Positions 28,569-41,198 of a stretch of DNA of 64,000 bases are shown here, piece by piece. Origin of the DNA: Eulemur rufifrons. Taxonomy: Eukaryota; Chordata; Mammalia; Primates; Lemuridae. The stretch covers positions 648,501 through 712,500 of the forward strand of contig NW_027182892.1 of assembly GCF_041146395.1 (NCBI RefSeq), read 5' to 3'. Position 1 is the stretch's first letter, and every line of letters begins with the position of its first letter. The translations under genes and the position numbers were made by a program. The notes beneath the pieces are model-generated. The model made no database searches and was not told the origin of the DNA. It worked only from the letters and a program-made list of their open reading frames with translations.

Positions 28569-29539
28569 GACCATGGGGATCATCGTTAATTCTCGGAAAC
28601 AGAATCCGCCCTTTTCACCTGCCAAACACATGCCCACTTCTTCTCTCTGGGGATAATAAAAACTAACCAGCGAACTGACAGAGGGCCTGACCCCCCCATC
28701 CACATCGACCACACACACAGAAAAAAAACCGTACCCTCCAGCCACTAATTATAATGCTAACTTGCAAAATTTCCCTGCATTTTAAAACAATGGAAAAATG
28801 GTGGTGGGATGATCCTTAGAAGAATGGATTCTTGTTTGTCTCCACTAACAAAAATAGGCAACACCAAGTCAGCTACTCCTCAGTATAGTTATGTCCGTCG
28901 CAGCCTTCTTGGGTTTCAGGAGGCACAAACAACGGTTCTCACAATTATGGTGAAACGCTGAACACCTGCAAATAATTTTCAACGTAGTGGTTAATTGAAA
29001 AGCTCTGCAGCATACTTCTTGGAACAAGCCAGTTACCTGTTCCCACGCAAAGAGGAGTATATAGAACCATGGTGGATTTCCAGCTGATGACGTAAAGGAT
29101 TATTAAAGGAACGGGATGACCATGGGGATCATCGTTAATTCTCTGAAACAGAATCCGCCCTTTTCACCTTCCACACACATGCCCACATCTCCTCTCTGGG
29201 GATAATAAAAACTAACCAGCGACCTGACAGAGGGCCTGACCCCCCCCCATACACATCGACCACACACAAAAAAAAAAAACCGTACCCTCCAGCTACTAAT
29301 TATAATGCTAACTTGCAAAATTTCCCTGCGTTTTAAAACAATGGAAATATGGTGGTGGGATGATACTTAGAAGAATGGCTTCTTGTCAGTCTCCACTGAC
29401 AAAAATAGGCAACACCAAGTCAGCTACGCCTCAACATAGTTATGTCCGTCGCAGCCTTCTTGGGTTTCAGGAGGCACAAACAAATGTTCTCACAATTATG
29501 GTGAAAGGCTGAACACCTGCAAATAATTTTCAACGTACT

Positions 29540-29645
29540 GGTTAATTTGAAAACTCTCCAGAATAATTCTTGGAACAAGCTAGGTACCTGTGCCCACGCA
29601 TAGAGGAGTATATAGAAACATGGTGGAATCCCAGCTGATGAAGTA
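29540..29645 (+). repeat. Isolated O-type patch in a generic monomer
   Basis: Within monomer 29118 a stretch of roughly 100 bp carries the O signature: TACTGGTTAATTTGAAAACTC, CAAGCTAGGTACCTG, and GAAACATGGTGGAATCCC. The sequence before and after is generic A (GAAGTAAAGGATTATT follows). No P monomer comes next. This fits a short gene-conversion tract. Confidence 0.65.
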
Positions 29646-31039
29646 AAGGATTATTAAAGGAACGGGATGACCATGGGGATCATCGTTAATTCTCTGAAAC
29701 TCAATCCGCCCTTTTCACCTGCGAAACACATGCCCACTTCTCCTCTCTGGGGATAATAAAAACTAACCAGTGAACTGACAGAGGGCCTGACCCCCACCAT
29801 CCACATCGACCACACAGAAAAAAAAAAACCGTACCCTCCAGCTACTAATTATAATGCTAACTTGCAAAAATTCCCTGCATTTTAAAACAATGGAATAATG
29901 GTGGTGGTATGATACTTAGAAGAATGGCTTCTTGTCAGTCTCCACTAACAAAAATAGGCAACACAAGTCAGCTACTCCTCAGCATAGTTATGTCCGTCGC
30001 AGCCTTCTTGGGTTTCAGGAGGAACAAACACACGTTATCACAATTATGGTGAAACGCTGAACACCTGCAAATAATTTTCAACGTAGTGGTTAATTGAAAA
30101 GCTCTGCGACATACTTCTTGGAACAAGCCAGTTACCTGTTCCCACGCAAAGAGGAGTATAGAGAACCATGGTGGATTTCCAGCTGATGAAGTAAAGGATT
30201 ATTAAAGGAACGGGATGACCATGTGGATCATCGTTAATTCTCTGAAAGAGAATCTGCCCTTTTCACCTGCCAAACACATGCCCACTTCTCCTCTCTGGGG
30301 ATAATAAAAACTAACCAGCGAACTGACAGAGAGCCTGACCACCCCCATCCACATCGACCACACCCACAAAAAAAAACCGTACCCTCCAGCTACTAATTAT
30401 AATGCTAACTTGCAAAATTTCCCTGCATTTTAAAACAATGGAAAAATGGTGGTGGGATGATACTTAGAAGAATGGCTTCTTGTCAGTCTCCACTAACAAA
30501 AATAGGCAACACCAAGTCAGCTACTCCTCAGCATAGTTATGTCCGTCGCAGCCTTCTTGGGTTTCAGGAGGCACAAACAAAGGTTCTCACAATTATGGTG
30601 AAACGCTGAACACCTGCAAATAATTTTCAACGTAGTGGTTAATTGAAAAGCTCTGTGGCATACTTCTTGGAATAAGCCAGTTACCTGTTCCCACCCAAAG
30701 AGGAGTATAGAGAACCTTGGTGGATTTCCAGCTGAGGAAGTAAAGGATTATTAAAGGAACGGGATGACCATGGGGATCATCGTTAATTCTCTGAAACAGA
30801 GTCCGCCCTTTTCACCTGCCAAACACATGCCCACTTCTCCTTTCTAAGGATAATAAAAACTAACCAGCGAACTGACAGAGGGCCTGACCCCCCCCATCCA
30901 CATCGACCACACACACAAAAAAAAAACCGTACCCTCCACCTACTAATTATACTGCTAACTTGCAAAATTTCCCTGCATTTTAAAACAATGGAAAAATGGT
31001 GGTGGGATCATACTTAGAAGAATGGCTTCTTGTTTGTCT

Positions 31040-34000
31040 CCACTAACAAAAATAGGCAACACCAAGTCAGCTACTCCTCAGCATAGTTATGTCCGTCGCA
31101 GCCTTCTTGGGTTTCAGGAGGGACATACAAACGTTATCAAAATTATGGTGAAACGCTGAAAACCTGCAAATAATTTTCAACCTACTGGTTAATTTGAAAA
31201 CTCTCCAGCATAATTCTTGGAACAAGCTAGGTACCTGTGCCCACGCATAGAGGAGTATATAGAAACATGGTGGAATCCCAGCTGATGAATCAAAGGATTC
31301 TTAAAGGAATGAGATGACCATGCGGATCCTGTTTAATTCTCTGAAACAGAATCCGCCCTTTTCACCTGCCAAACACATGCCCACTACTCTTCTCTGGGGA
31401 TAATAAAAACAAACCAGCGATCTGAGAGAGGGCCTGAACACCCATCCTGACCGATCCCACAAAACAAAAAAGTACCCTCCAGCTACTAATTATAATGCCA
31501 ATTTGCAAAATTTCCCTGCATTTTTAAACAATGGAGAAATGATGGTGGGATGATACTTAGAAGAATGGCTTCTTGTCAGTCTCCACTGACAAAAATAGGC
31601 AACACCAAGTCAGCTACGCCTCAGCATAGTTATGTCCGTAGCAGCCATATTTGGTTTCAGTAGGCACATACACACGTTATCACAATTATGGTGAAACGCT
31701 GAAAACCTGCAAAGGATTGTCAACATACTGGTTAATAAAAAAGCTCTGAGGCATACTTCTTGGAACTAGCCAGTTTCCTGTGCCCACGCATAGACAAGTA
31801 TATAGAACCATGGTGGATTCCCAGCTCATGAAGCAAAGGATTCTTAAAGGAACGGGATTACCATGCGGATCCTGTTTAATTCTCTGAAACAGATCCGCAG
31901 TTTTCACCTGCCATACTAATACCCACTTCTCCTCTCTGGGGAAAATAAAAACCAACCGGGGAACTGACAGAGGGCCTGACCAACACATCCACACCGACCC
32001 CACAGGAAAAAAAAAAAAAAACCGTAGCCTCCAGCTACTAATTATAATGCTAACTTGCAAAATTTTCCTGCATTTTTAAACAATGGAAAAATGATGGTGA
32101 GATGATACTTACAAGAATGGATTCTTGTCAGTCTCCACTAACAAAAATAGGCAAAACCAAGTCAGCTACGCGTCAGCATAGTTATGTCCGTCGCAGCCTT
32201 CTTGGGTTTCAGGAGGAAAAAACAAACGTTGTCACAATTATGGTGAAACGCTGAACACCTGCAAATAATTTTCAACGTACTGGTTAATTGAAAAGCTCTG
32301 CGGCATACTTCTTGGAACAAGCCAGTTACCTGTTCCCACGCAAAGAGGAGTATATAGAACCATGGTGGATTTCCAGCTGATGAAGTAAAGGATCATTAAA
32401 GGAACGGGATGACCATGGGGATCATCGTTAATTCTCTGAAACAGAATCCGCCCTTTTCACCTGCCAAACACATGCCCACTTCTCCTCTCTGGGGATAATA
32501 AAAACTAACCAGCGAATTGACAGAGGGCCTGACCCCCCCCTATCCACATCGACCACACACACAAAAAAAAACGGAACCCTCCAGCTACTAATTATACTGC
32601 TAAATTGCAAAATTTCCCTGCATTTTAAAACAATGGAAAAATGGTGGTGGGCTGAGACTTAGAAGAATGGCTTCTTGTCAGTCTCCACTAACAAAAATAG
32701 GCAACACCAAGTCAGCTACTCCTCAGCATAGTTATGTCCGTCGCAGCCTTCTTGGGTTTCAGGAGGCACAAACAAAGGTTCTCACAATTATGGTGAAACG
32801 CTGAATACCTGCAAATAATTTTCAACGTAGTGGTTAATTGAAAAGCTCTGCGGCATACTTCTTGGAACAAGCCAGTTACCTGTTCCCACCCAAAGAGGAG
32901 TATAGAGAACCTTGGTGGATTTCCAGCTGAGGAAGTAAAGGATTATTAAAGGAACGGGATGACCATGGGGATCATCGTTAATTCTCTGAAACACAATCCG
33001 CCCTTTTCACCTGCCAAACACATGCCCACTTCTCCTCTCTGGGGATAATAAAAACTAACCAGCGAACTGACAGAGGGCCTGACCCCCCCCCATCCACATC
33101 GACCACACACAAAAAAAAAAAACCGTACCCTCCAGCTACTAATTATAATGCTAACTTGCAAAATTTCCCTGCATTTTAAAACAATGGAAAAATGGTGGTG
33201 GGATCATACTTAGAAGAATGGCTTCTTGTCTGTCTCCACTAACAAAAATAGGCAACACCAAGTCAGCTACTCCTCAGCATAGTTATGTCCGTCGCAGCCT
33301 TCTTGGGTTTCAGGAGGGACATACAAACGTTATCAAAATTATGGTGAAACGCTGAAAACCTGCAAATAATTTTCAACGTATTGGTTAATTTGAAAACTCT
33401 CCAGCATAATTCTTGGAACAAGCTAGGTACCTGTGCCCACGCATAGAGGAGTATATAGAAACATGGTGGAATCCCAGCTGATGAAGCAAAGGATTCTTAA
33501 AGGAATGAGATGACCATGCGGATCCTGTTTAATTCTCTGAAACAGAATACGCACTTTTCACCTGCCAAAGAAATGCCCACTACTCTTCTCTGGGGATAAT
33601 AAAAACAAACCAGCGATCTGACAGAGGGCCTGAAAACCCATCCTGACCGACCCCACAAAACAAAAAAGTACCCTCCAGCTACTAATTATAATGCCAATTT
33701 GCAAAATTTCCCTGCATTTTTAAACAATGGAGAAATGATGGTTGGATGATACTTAGAAGAATGGCTTCTTGTCAGTCTCCACTGACAAAAATAGGCAACA
33801 CCAAGTCAGCTATGCCTCAGCATAGTTATGTCCGTAGCAGCCATATTTGGTTTCAGTTGGCACATACACACGTTATCACAATTATGGTGAAACGCTGAAA
33901 ACCAGCAAAGGATTGTCAACATACTGGTTAATTGAAAAGCTCTGAGGCATACTTCTTGGAACTAGCCAGTTTCCTGTGCCCACGCATAGACAAGTATATA

Positions 34001-35980
34001 GAACCATGGTGGATTCCCAGCTCATGAAGCAAAGGATTCTTAAAGGAACGGGATGACCATGGGTATCGTCGTTAATTCTCTGAAACAGAATCCGCCCTTT
34101 TCACCTGCCAAACACATGCCCACTTCTCCTCTCTGGGGATAATAAAAACTAACCAGCGAACTGACAGAGGGCCTGACCCCCCCCATTCACATCGACCACA
34201 CACACAAAAATAAAACCGTACCCTCCAGCTACTAATTATAATGCTAACTTGCAAAATTTCCCTGCGTTTTAAAACAATGGAATAATGTTGGTGGGATGAT
34301 ACTTAGAAGAATGGCTTCTTGTCAGTCTCCACTAACAAAAATAGGAAACACCAAGTCAGCTACTCCTCAGCATAGTTATGTCCGTCGCACCCTTCTTGGG
34401 TTTCAGGAGGCACAAACAAAGGTTCTCACAATTATGGTGAAACGCTGAACACCTGCAAATAATTTTCAACGTAGTGGTTAATTGAAAAGCTCTGCGGCAT
34501 ACTTCTTGGAACAAGCCAGTTACTTGTTCCCTGCAAAGAGGTGTATATAGAACCATGGTGGATTTCCAGCTGATGAAGTAAAGGATTATTAAAGGAACGG
34601 GATGACCATGGGGATCATCGTTAATTCTCTGAAACAGAATCCGCCCTTTTCACCTGCCAAACACATGCCCACTTCTCCTCTCTGGGGATAATAAAAACTA
34701 ACCAGCGATCTGACAGAGGGCCTGACCCCCCCCCCATCCACATCGACCACACACACACAAAAAAACCGTACCCTCCAGCTACTAATTATAATGCTAACTT
34801 GCAAAATTTCCCTGCATTTTAAAACAATGGAAAAATGGTGGTGGGATGATACTTAGAAGAATGGCTTCTTGTCACTCTCCACTAACAAAAATAGGCAACA
34901 CCAAGTCAGCTACTCCTCAGCATAGTTATGTCCGTCGTAGCCGTCTTGGCTTTCAGGAGGCACAAACACACGTTATCACAATTATGGTGAAACGCTGAAC
35001 ACCTGCAAATACTTTTCAACGTAGTGGTTAATTGAAAAGCTCTGCGGCATACTTCTTGGAACAAGCCAGTTACCTGTTCCCACGCAAAGAGGAGTATAGA
35101 GAACCATGGTGGATTTCCAGCTTTTGAAGTAAAGGATTATTAAAGGAAAGGGATGACCATGGGGATCATCGTTAATTCTCTGAAACAGAATCCGCCCTTT
35201 TCACCTGCCAAACACATGCCCACTTCTCCTATCTGGGGATAATAAAAACTAACCAGCGAACTGACAGAGGGCCTGAGCCCCCCCCAATCCACATCGACCA
35301 CACACACAAAAAAAAAACCGTGCCCTCCAGCTACTAATTATAATGCTAACTTGCAAAATTTCCCTGCATTTAAAAACAATGGAAAAATGGTGGTGGGATG
35401 ATACTTAGAAGAATGGCTTCTTGTCAGTCTCCACTAACAAAAATAGGCAACACCAAGTCAGCTACTCCTCAGCATAGTTATGTCCGTCGCAGCCTTCTTG
35501 GGTTTCAGGAGGCACAAACAAAGGTTCTCACAATTATGGTGAAACGCTGAACACCTGCAAATAATTTTCAACGTAGTGGTTAATTGAAAAGCTCTGCGGA
35601 ATACTTCTTGGAACAAGGCAGTTACCTGTTCCCACGCAAAGAGGAGTATATAGAAACATGGTGGATTTCCAGCTGATGAAGTAAAGGATTATTAAAGGAA
35701 CGGGATGACCATGGGGATCATCGTTAATTCTCTGAAACACAATCCGCCCTTTTCACCTGCCAAACACATGCCCACTTCTCCTCTCTGGGGATAATAAAAA
35801 CTAACCAGAGAACTGACAGAGGGCCTGACCCCCCCCATCCACATCGACCACACACACAGAAAAAAACCGTACCCTCCAGCTACTAATTATAATGCTAACT
35901 TGCAAAATTTCCCTGCATTTTAAAACAATGGAAAAATGGTGGTGGGATCATACTTAGAAGAATGGCTTCTTGTCTGTCTC
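31040..35980 (+). repeat. Copy 1 of a ~4,940-bp nine-monomer duplication
   Basis: Nine successive monomers starting near 31,040 are repeated at an offset of 4,940-4,944 bp. Shared rare variants include CAACCTACTGG (near 31,180 and 36,120), TTAATAAAAAAGCTCTG in P, GGGGAAAATAAAAACC in Q, AGGAGGAAAAAAC, ACGGAACCCTCC, CCACCCAAAGAGG, and TTCCCTGCAAAGAGGTG. Copy 1 contains the P-Q dimer 31316-32410 and the Q-less P 33512-34054. The left boundary lies between 31,033 (TGTTTGTC versus TGTCTGTC) and ~31,180. Confidence 0.85.
33512..34603 (+). repeat. P monomer joined directly to a generic monomer (Q missing)
   Basis: P ends GGAACGGGAT at 34054, and the next base starts an A-type monomer, GACCATGGGTATCGTCG. 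Elsewhere P is followed by Q. The same junction is seen at 38998 and 41742, so it arose once and was then copied. Confidence 0.78.
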
Positions 35981-38900
35981 CACTAACAAAAATAGGCAAC
36001 ACCAAGTCAGCTACTCCTCAGCATAGTTATGTCCGTCGCAGCCTTCTTGGGTTTCAGGAGGGACATACAAACGTTATCAAAATTATGGTGAAACGCTGAA
36101 AACCTGCAAATAATTTTCAACCTACTGGTTAATTTGAAAACTCTCCAGCATAATTCTTGGAACAAGCTAGGTACCTGTGCCCACGCATAGAGGAGTATAT
36201 AGAAACATGGTGGAATCCCAGCTGATGAATCAAAGGATTCTTAAAGGAATGAGATGACCATGCGGATCCTGTTTAATTCTCTGAAACAGAATCCGCCCTT
36301 TTCACCTGCCAAACACATGCCCACTACTCTTCTCTGGGGATAATAAAAACAAACCAGCGATCTGAGAGAGGGCCTGAACACCCATCCTGACCGATCCCAC
36401 AAAACAAAAAAGTACCCTCCAGCTACTAATTATAATGCCAATTTGCAAAATTTCCCTGCATTTTTAAACAATGGAGAAATGATGGTGGGATGATACTTAG
36501 AAGAATGGCTTCTTGTCAGTCTCCACTGACAAAAATAGGCAACACCAAGTCAGCTACGCCTCAGCATAGTTATGTCCGTAGCAGCCATATTTGGTTTCAG
36601 TAGGCACATACACACGTTATCACAATTATGGTGAAACGCTGAAAACCTGCAAAGGATTGTCAACATACTGGTTAATAAAAAAGCTCTGAGGCATACTTCT
36701 TGGAACTAGCCAGTTTCCTGTGCCCACGCATAGACAAGTATATAGAACCATGGTGGATTCCCAGCTCATGAAGCAAAGGATTCTTAAAGGAACGGGATTA
36801 CCATGCGGATCCTGTTTAATTCTCTGAAACAGATCCGCAGTTTTCACCTGCCATACTAATACCCACTTCTCCTCTCTGGGGAAAATAAAAACCAACCGGG
36901 GAACTGACAGAGGGCCTGACCAACACATCCACACCGACCCCACAGGAAAAAAAAAAAAAAAAACCGTAGCCTCCAGCTACTAATTATAATGCTAACTTGC
37001 AAAATTTTCCTGCATTTTTAAACAATGGAAAAATGATGGTGAGATGATACTTACAAGAATGGATTCTTGTCAGTCTCCACTAACAAAAATAGGCAAAACC
37101 AAGTCAGCTACGCGTCAGCATAGTTATGTCCGTCGCAGCCTTCTTGGGTTTCAGGAGGAAAAAACAAACGTTGTCACAATTATGGTGAAACGCTGAACAC
37201 CTGCAAATAATTTTCAACGTACTGGTTAATTGAAAAGCTCTGCGGCATACTTCTTGGAACAAGCCAGTTACCTGTTCCCACGCAAAGAGGAGTATATAGA
37301 ACCATGGTGGATTTCCAGCTGATGAAGTAAAGGATCATTAAAGGAACGGGATGACCATGGGGATCATCGTTAATTCTCTGAAACAGAATCCGCCCTTTTC
37401 ACCTGCCAAACACATGCCCACTTCTCCTCTCTGGGGATAATAAAAACTAACCAGCGAATTGACAGAGGGCCTGACCCCCCCCTATCCACATCGACCACAC
37501 ACACAAAAAAAAACGGAACCCTCCAGCTACTAATTATACTGCTAAATTGCAAAATTTCCCTGCATTTTAAAACAATGGAAAAATGGTGGTGGGCTGAGAC
37601 TTAGAAGAATGGCTTCTTGTCAGTCTCCACTAACAAAAATAGGCAACACCAAGTCAGCTACTCCTCAGCATAGTTATGTCCGTCGCAGCCTTCTTGGGTT
37701 TCAGGAGGCACAAACAAAGGTTCTCACAATTATGGTGAAACGCTGAACACCTGCAAATAATTTTCAACGTAGTGGTTAATTGAAAAGCTCTGCGGCATAC
37801 TTCTTGGAACAAGCCAGTTACCTGTTCCCACCCAAAGAGGAGTATAGAGAACCTTGGTGGATTTCCAGCTGAGGAAGTAAAGGATTATTAAAGGAACGGG
37901 ATGACCATGGGGATCATCGTTAATTCTCTGAAACACAATCCGCCCTTTTCACCTGCCAAACACATGCCCACTTCTCCTCTCTGGGGATAATAAAAACTAA
38001 CCAGCGAACTGACAGAGGGCCTGACCCCCCCCCATCCACATCGACCACACACAAAAAAAAAAAAACCGTACCCTCCAGCTACTAATTATAATGCTAACTT
38101 GCAAAATTTCCCTGCATTTTAAAACAATGGAAAAATGGTGGTGGGATCATACTTAGAAGAATGGCTTCTTGTCTGTCTCCACTAACAAAAATAGGCAACA
38201 CCAAGTCAGCTACTCCTCAGCATAGTTATGTCCGTCGCAGCCTTCTTGGGTTTCAGGAGGGACATACAAACGTTATCAAAATTATGGTGAAACGCTGAAA
38301 ACCTGCAAAAAATTTTCAACGTATTGGTTAATTTGAAAACTCTCCAGCATAATTCTTGGAACAAGCTAGGTACCTGTGCCCACGCATAGAGGAGTATATA
38401 GAAACATGGTGGAATCCCAGCTGATGAAGCAAAGGATTCTTAAAGGAATGAGATGACCATGCGGATCCTGTTTAATTCTCTGAAACAGAATACGCACTTT
38501 TCACCTGCCAAACAAATGCCCACTACTCTTCTCTGGGGATAATAAAAACAAACCAGCGATCTGACAGAGGGCCTGAAAACCCATCCTGACCGACCCCACA
38601 AAACAAAAAAGTACCCTCCAGCTACTAATTATAATGCCAATTTGCAAAATTTCCCTGCATTTTTAAACAATGGAGAAATGATGGTTGGATGATACTTAGA
38701 AGAATGGCTTCTTGTCAGTCTCCACTGACAAAAATAGGCAACACCAAGTCAGCTATGCCTCAGCATAGTTATGTCCGTAGCAGCCATATTTGGTTTCAGT
38801 AGGCACATACACACGTTATCACAATTATGGTGAAACGCTGAAAACCAGCAAAGGATTGTCAACATACTGGTTAATTGAAAAGCTCTGAGGCATACTTCTT

Positions 38901-40920
38901 GGAACTAGCCAGTTTCCTGTGCCCACGCATAGACAAGTATATAGAACCATGGTGGATTCCCAGCTCATGAAGCAAAGGATTCTTAAAGGAACGGGATGAC
39001 CATGGGTATCGTCGTTAATTCTCTGAAACAGAATCCGCCCTTTTCACCTGCCAAACACATGCCCACTTCTCCTCTCTGGGGATAATAAAAACTAACCAGC
39101 GAACTGACAGAGGGCCTGACCCCCCCCATTCACATCGACCACACACACAAAAATAAAACCGTACCCTCCAGCTACTAATTATAATGCTAACTTGCAAAAT
39201 TTCCCTGCGTTTTAAAACAATGGAATAATGTTGGTGGGATGATACTTAGAAGAATGGCTTCTTGTCAGTCTCCACTAACAAAAATAGGAAACACCAAGTC
39301 AGCTACTCCTCAGCATAGTTATGTCCGTCGCACCCTTCTTGGGTTTCAGGAGGCACAAACAAAGGTTCTCACAATTATGGTGAAACGCTGAACACCTGCA
39401 AATAATTTTCAACGTAGTGGTTAATTGAAAAGCTCTGCGGCATACATCTTGGAACAAGCCAGTTACTTGTTCCCTGCAAAGAGGTGTATATAGAACCATG
39501 GTGGATTTCCAGCTGATGAAGTAAAGGATTATTAAAGGAACGGGATGACCATGGGGATCATCGTTAATTCTCTGAAACAGAATCCGCCCTTTTCACCTGC
39601 CAAACACATGCCCACTTCTCCTCTCTGGGGATAATAAAAACTAACCAGCGATCTGACAGAGGGCCTGACCCCCCCCCCATCCACATCGACCACACACACA
39701 CAAAAAAACCGTACCCTCCAGCTACTAATTATAATGCTAACTTGCAAAATTTCCCTGCATTTTAAAACAATGGAAAAATGGTGGTGGGATGATACTTAGA
39801 AGAATGGCTTCTTGTCACTCTCCACTAACAAAAATAGGCAACACCAAGTCAGCTACTCCTCAGCATAGTTATGTCCGTCGTAGCCGTCTTGGCTTTCAGG
39901 AGGCACAAACACACGTTATCACAATTATGGTGAAACGCTGAACACCTGCAAATACTTTTCAACGTAGTGGTTAATTGAAAAGCTCTGCGGCATACTTCTT
40001 GGAACAAGCCAGTTACCTGTTCCCACGCAAAGAGGAGTATAGAGAACCATGGTGGATTTCCAGCTGATGAAGTAAAGGATTATTAAAGGAAAGGGATGAC
40101 CATGGGGATCATCGTTAATTCTCTGAAACAGAATCCGCCCTTTTCACCTGCCAAACACATGCCCACTTCTCCTATCTGGGGATAATAAAAACTAACCAGC
40201 GAACTGACAGAGGGCCTGAGCCCCCCCCAATCCACATCGACCACACACACACACAAAAAACCGTGCCCTCCAGCTACTAATTATAATGCTAACTTGCAAA
40301 ATTTCCCTGCATTTAAAAACAATGGAAAAATGGTGGTGGGATGATACTTAGAAGAATGGCTTCTTGTCAGTCTCCACTAACAAAAATAGGCAACACCAAG
40401 TCAGCTACTCCTCAGCATAGTTATGTCCGTCGCAGCCTTCTTGGGTTTCAGGAGGCACAAACAAAGGTTCTCACAATTATGGTGAAACGCTGAACACCTG
40501 CAAATAATTTTCAACGTAGTGGTTAATTGAAAAGCTCTGCGGAATACTTCTTGGAACAAGGCAGTTACCTGTTCCCACGCAAAGAGGAGTATATAGAAAC
40601 ATGGTGGATTTCCAGCTGATGAAGTAAAGGATTATTAAAGGAACGGGATGACCATGGGGATCATCGTTAATTCTCTGAAACACAATCCGCCCTTTTCACC
40701 TGCCAAACACATGCCCACTTCTCCTCTCTGGGGATAATAAAAACTAACCAGAGAACTGACAGAGGGCCTGACCCCCCCCATCCACATCGACCACACACAC
40801 AGAAAAAAACCGTACCCTCCAGCTACTAATTATAATGCTAACTTGCAAAATTTCCCTGCATTTTAAAACAATGGAAAAATGGTGGTGGGATCATACTTAG
40901 AAGAATGGCTTCTTGTCTGT
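35980..40920 (+). repeat. Copy 2 of the ~4,940-bp nine-monomer duplication
   Basis: Near-identical to 31,040-35,980. It contains the P-Q dimer 36256-37352 and the Q-less P 38455-38997. Differences seen include CTTTTGAAG (copy 1) versus CTGATGAAG, CTGAATACC versus CTGAACACC, and CATACTTCTT versus CATACATCTT, plus A- and CA-run lengths. The left edge is approximate because it lies inside an O monomer. Confidence 0.83.
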
Positions 40921-41198
40921 CTCCACTAACAAAAATAGGCAACACCAAGTCAGCTACTCCTCAGCATAGTTATGTCCGTCGCAGCCTTCTTGGGTTTCAG
41001 GAGGGACATACAAACGTTATCAAAATTATGGTGAAACGCTGAAAACCTGCAAATAATTTTCAAGGTACTGGTTAATTTGAAAACTCTCCAGCATAATTCT
41101 TGGAACAAGCTAGGTACCTGTGCCCACGCATAGAGGAGTATATAGAAACATGGTGGAATCCCAGCTGATGAAGCAAAGGATTCTTAAAGGAATGAGAT

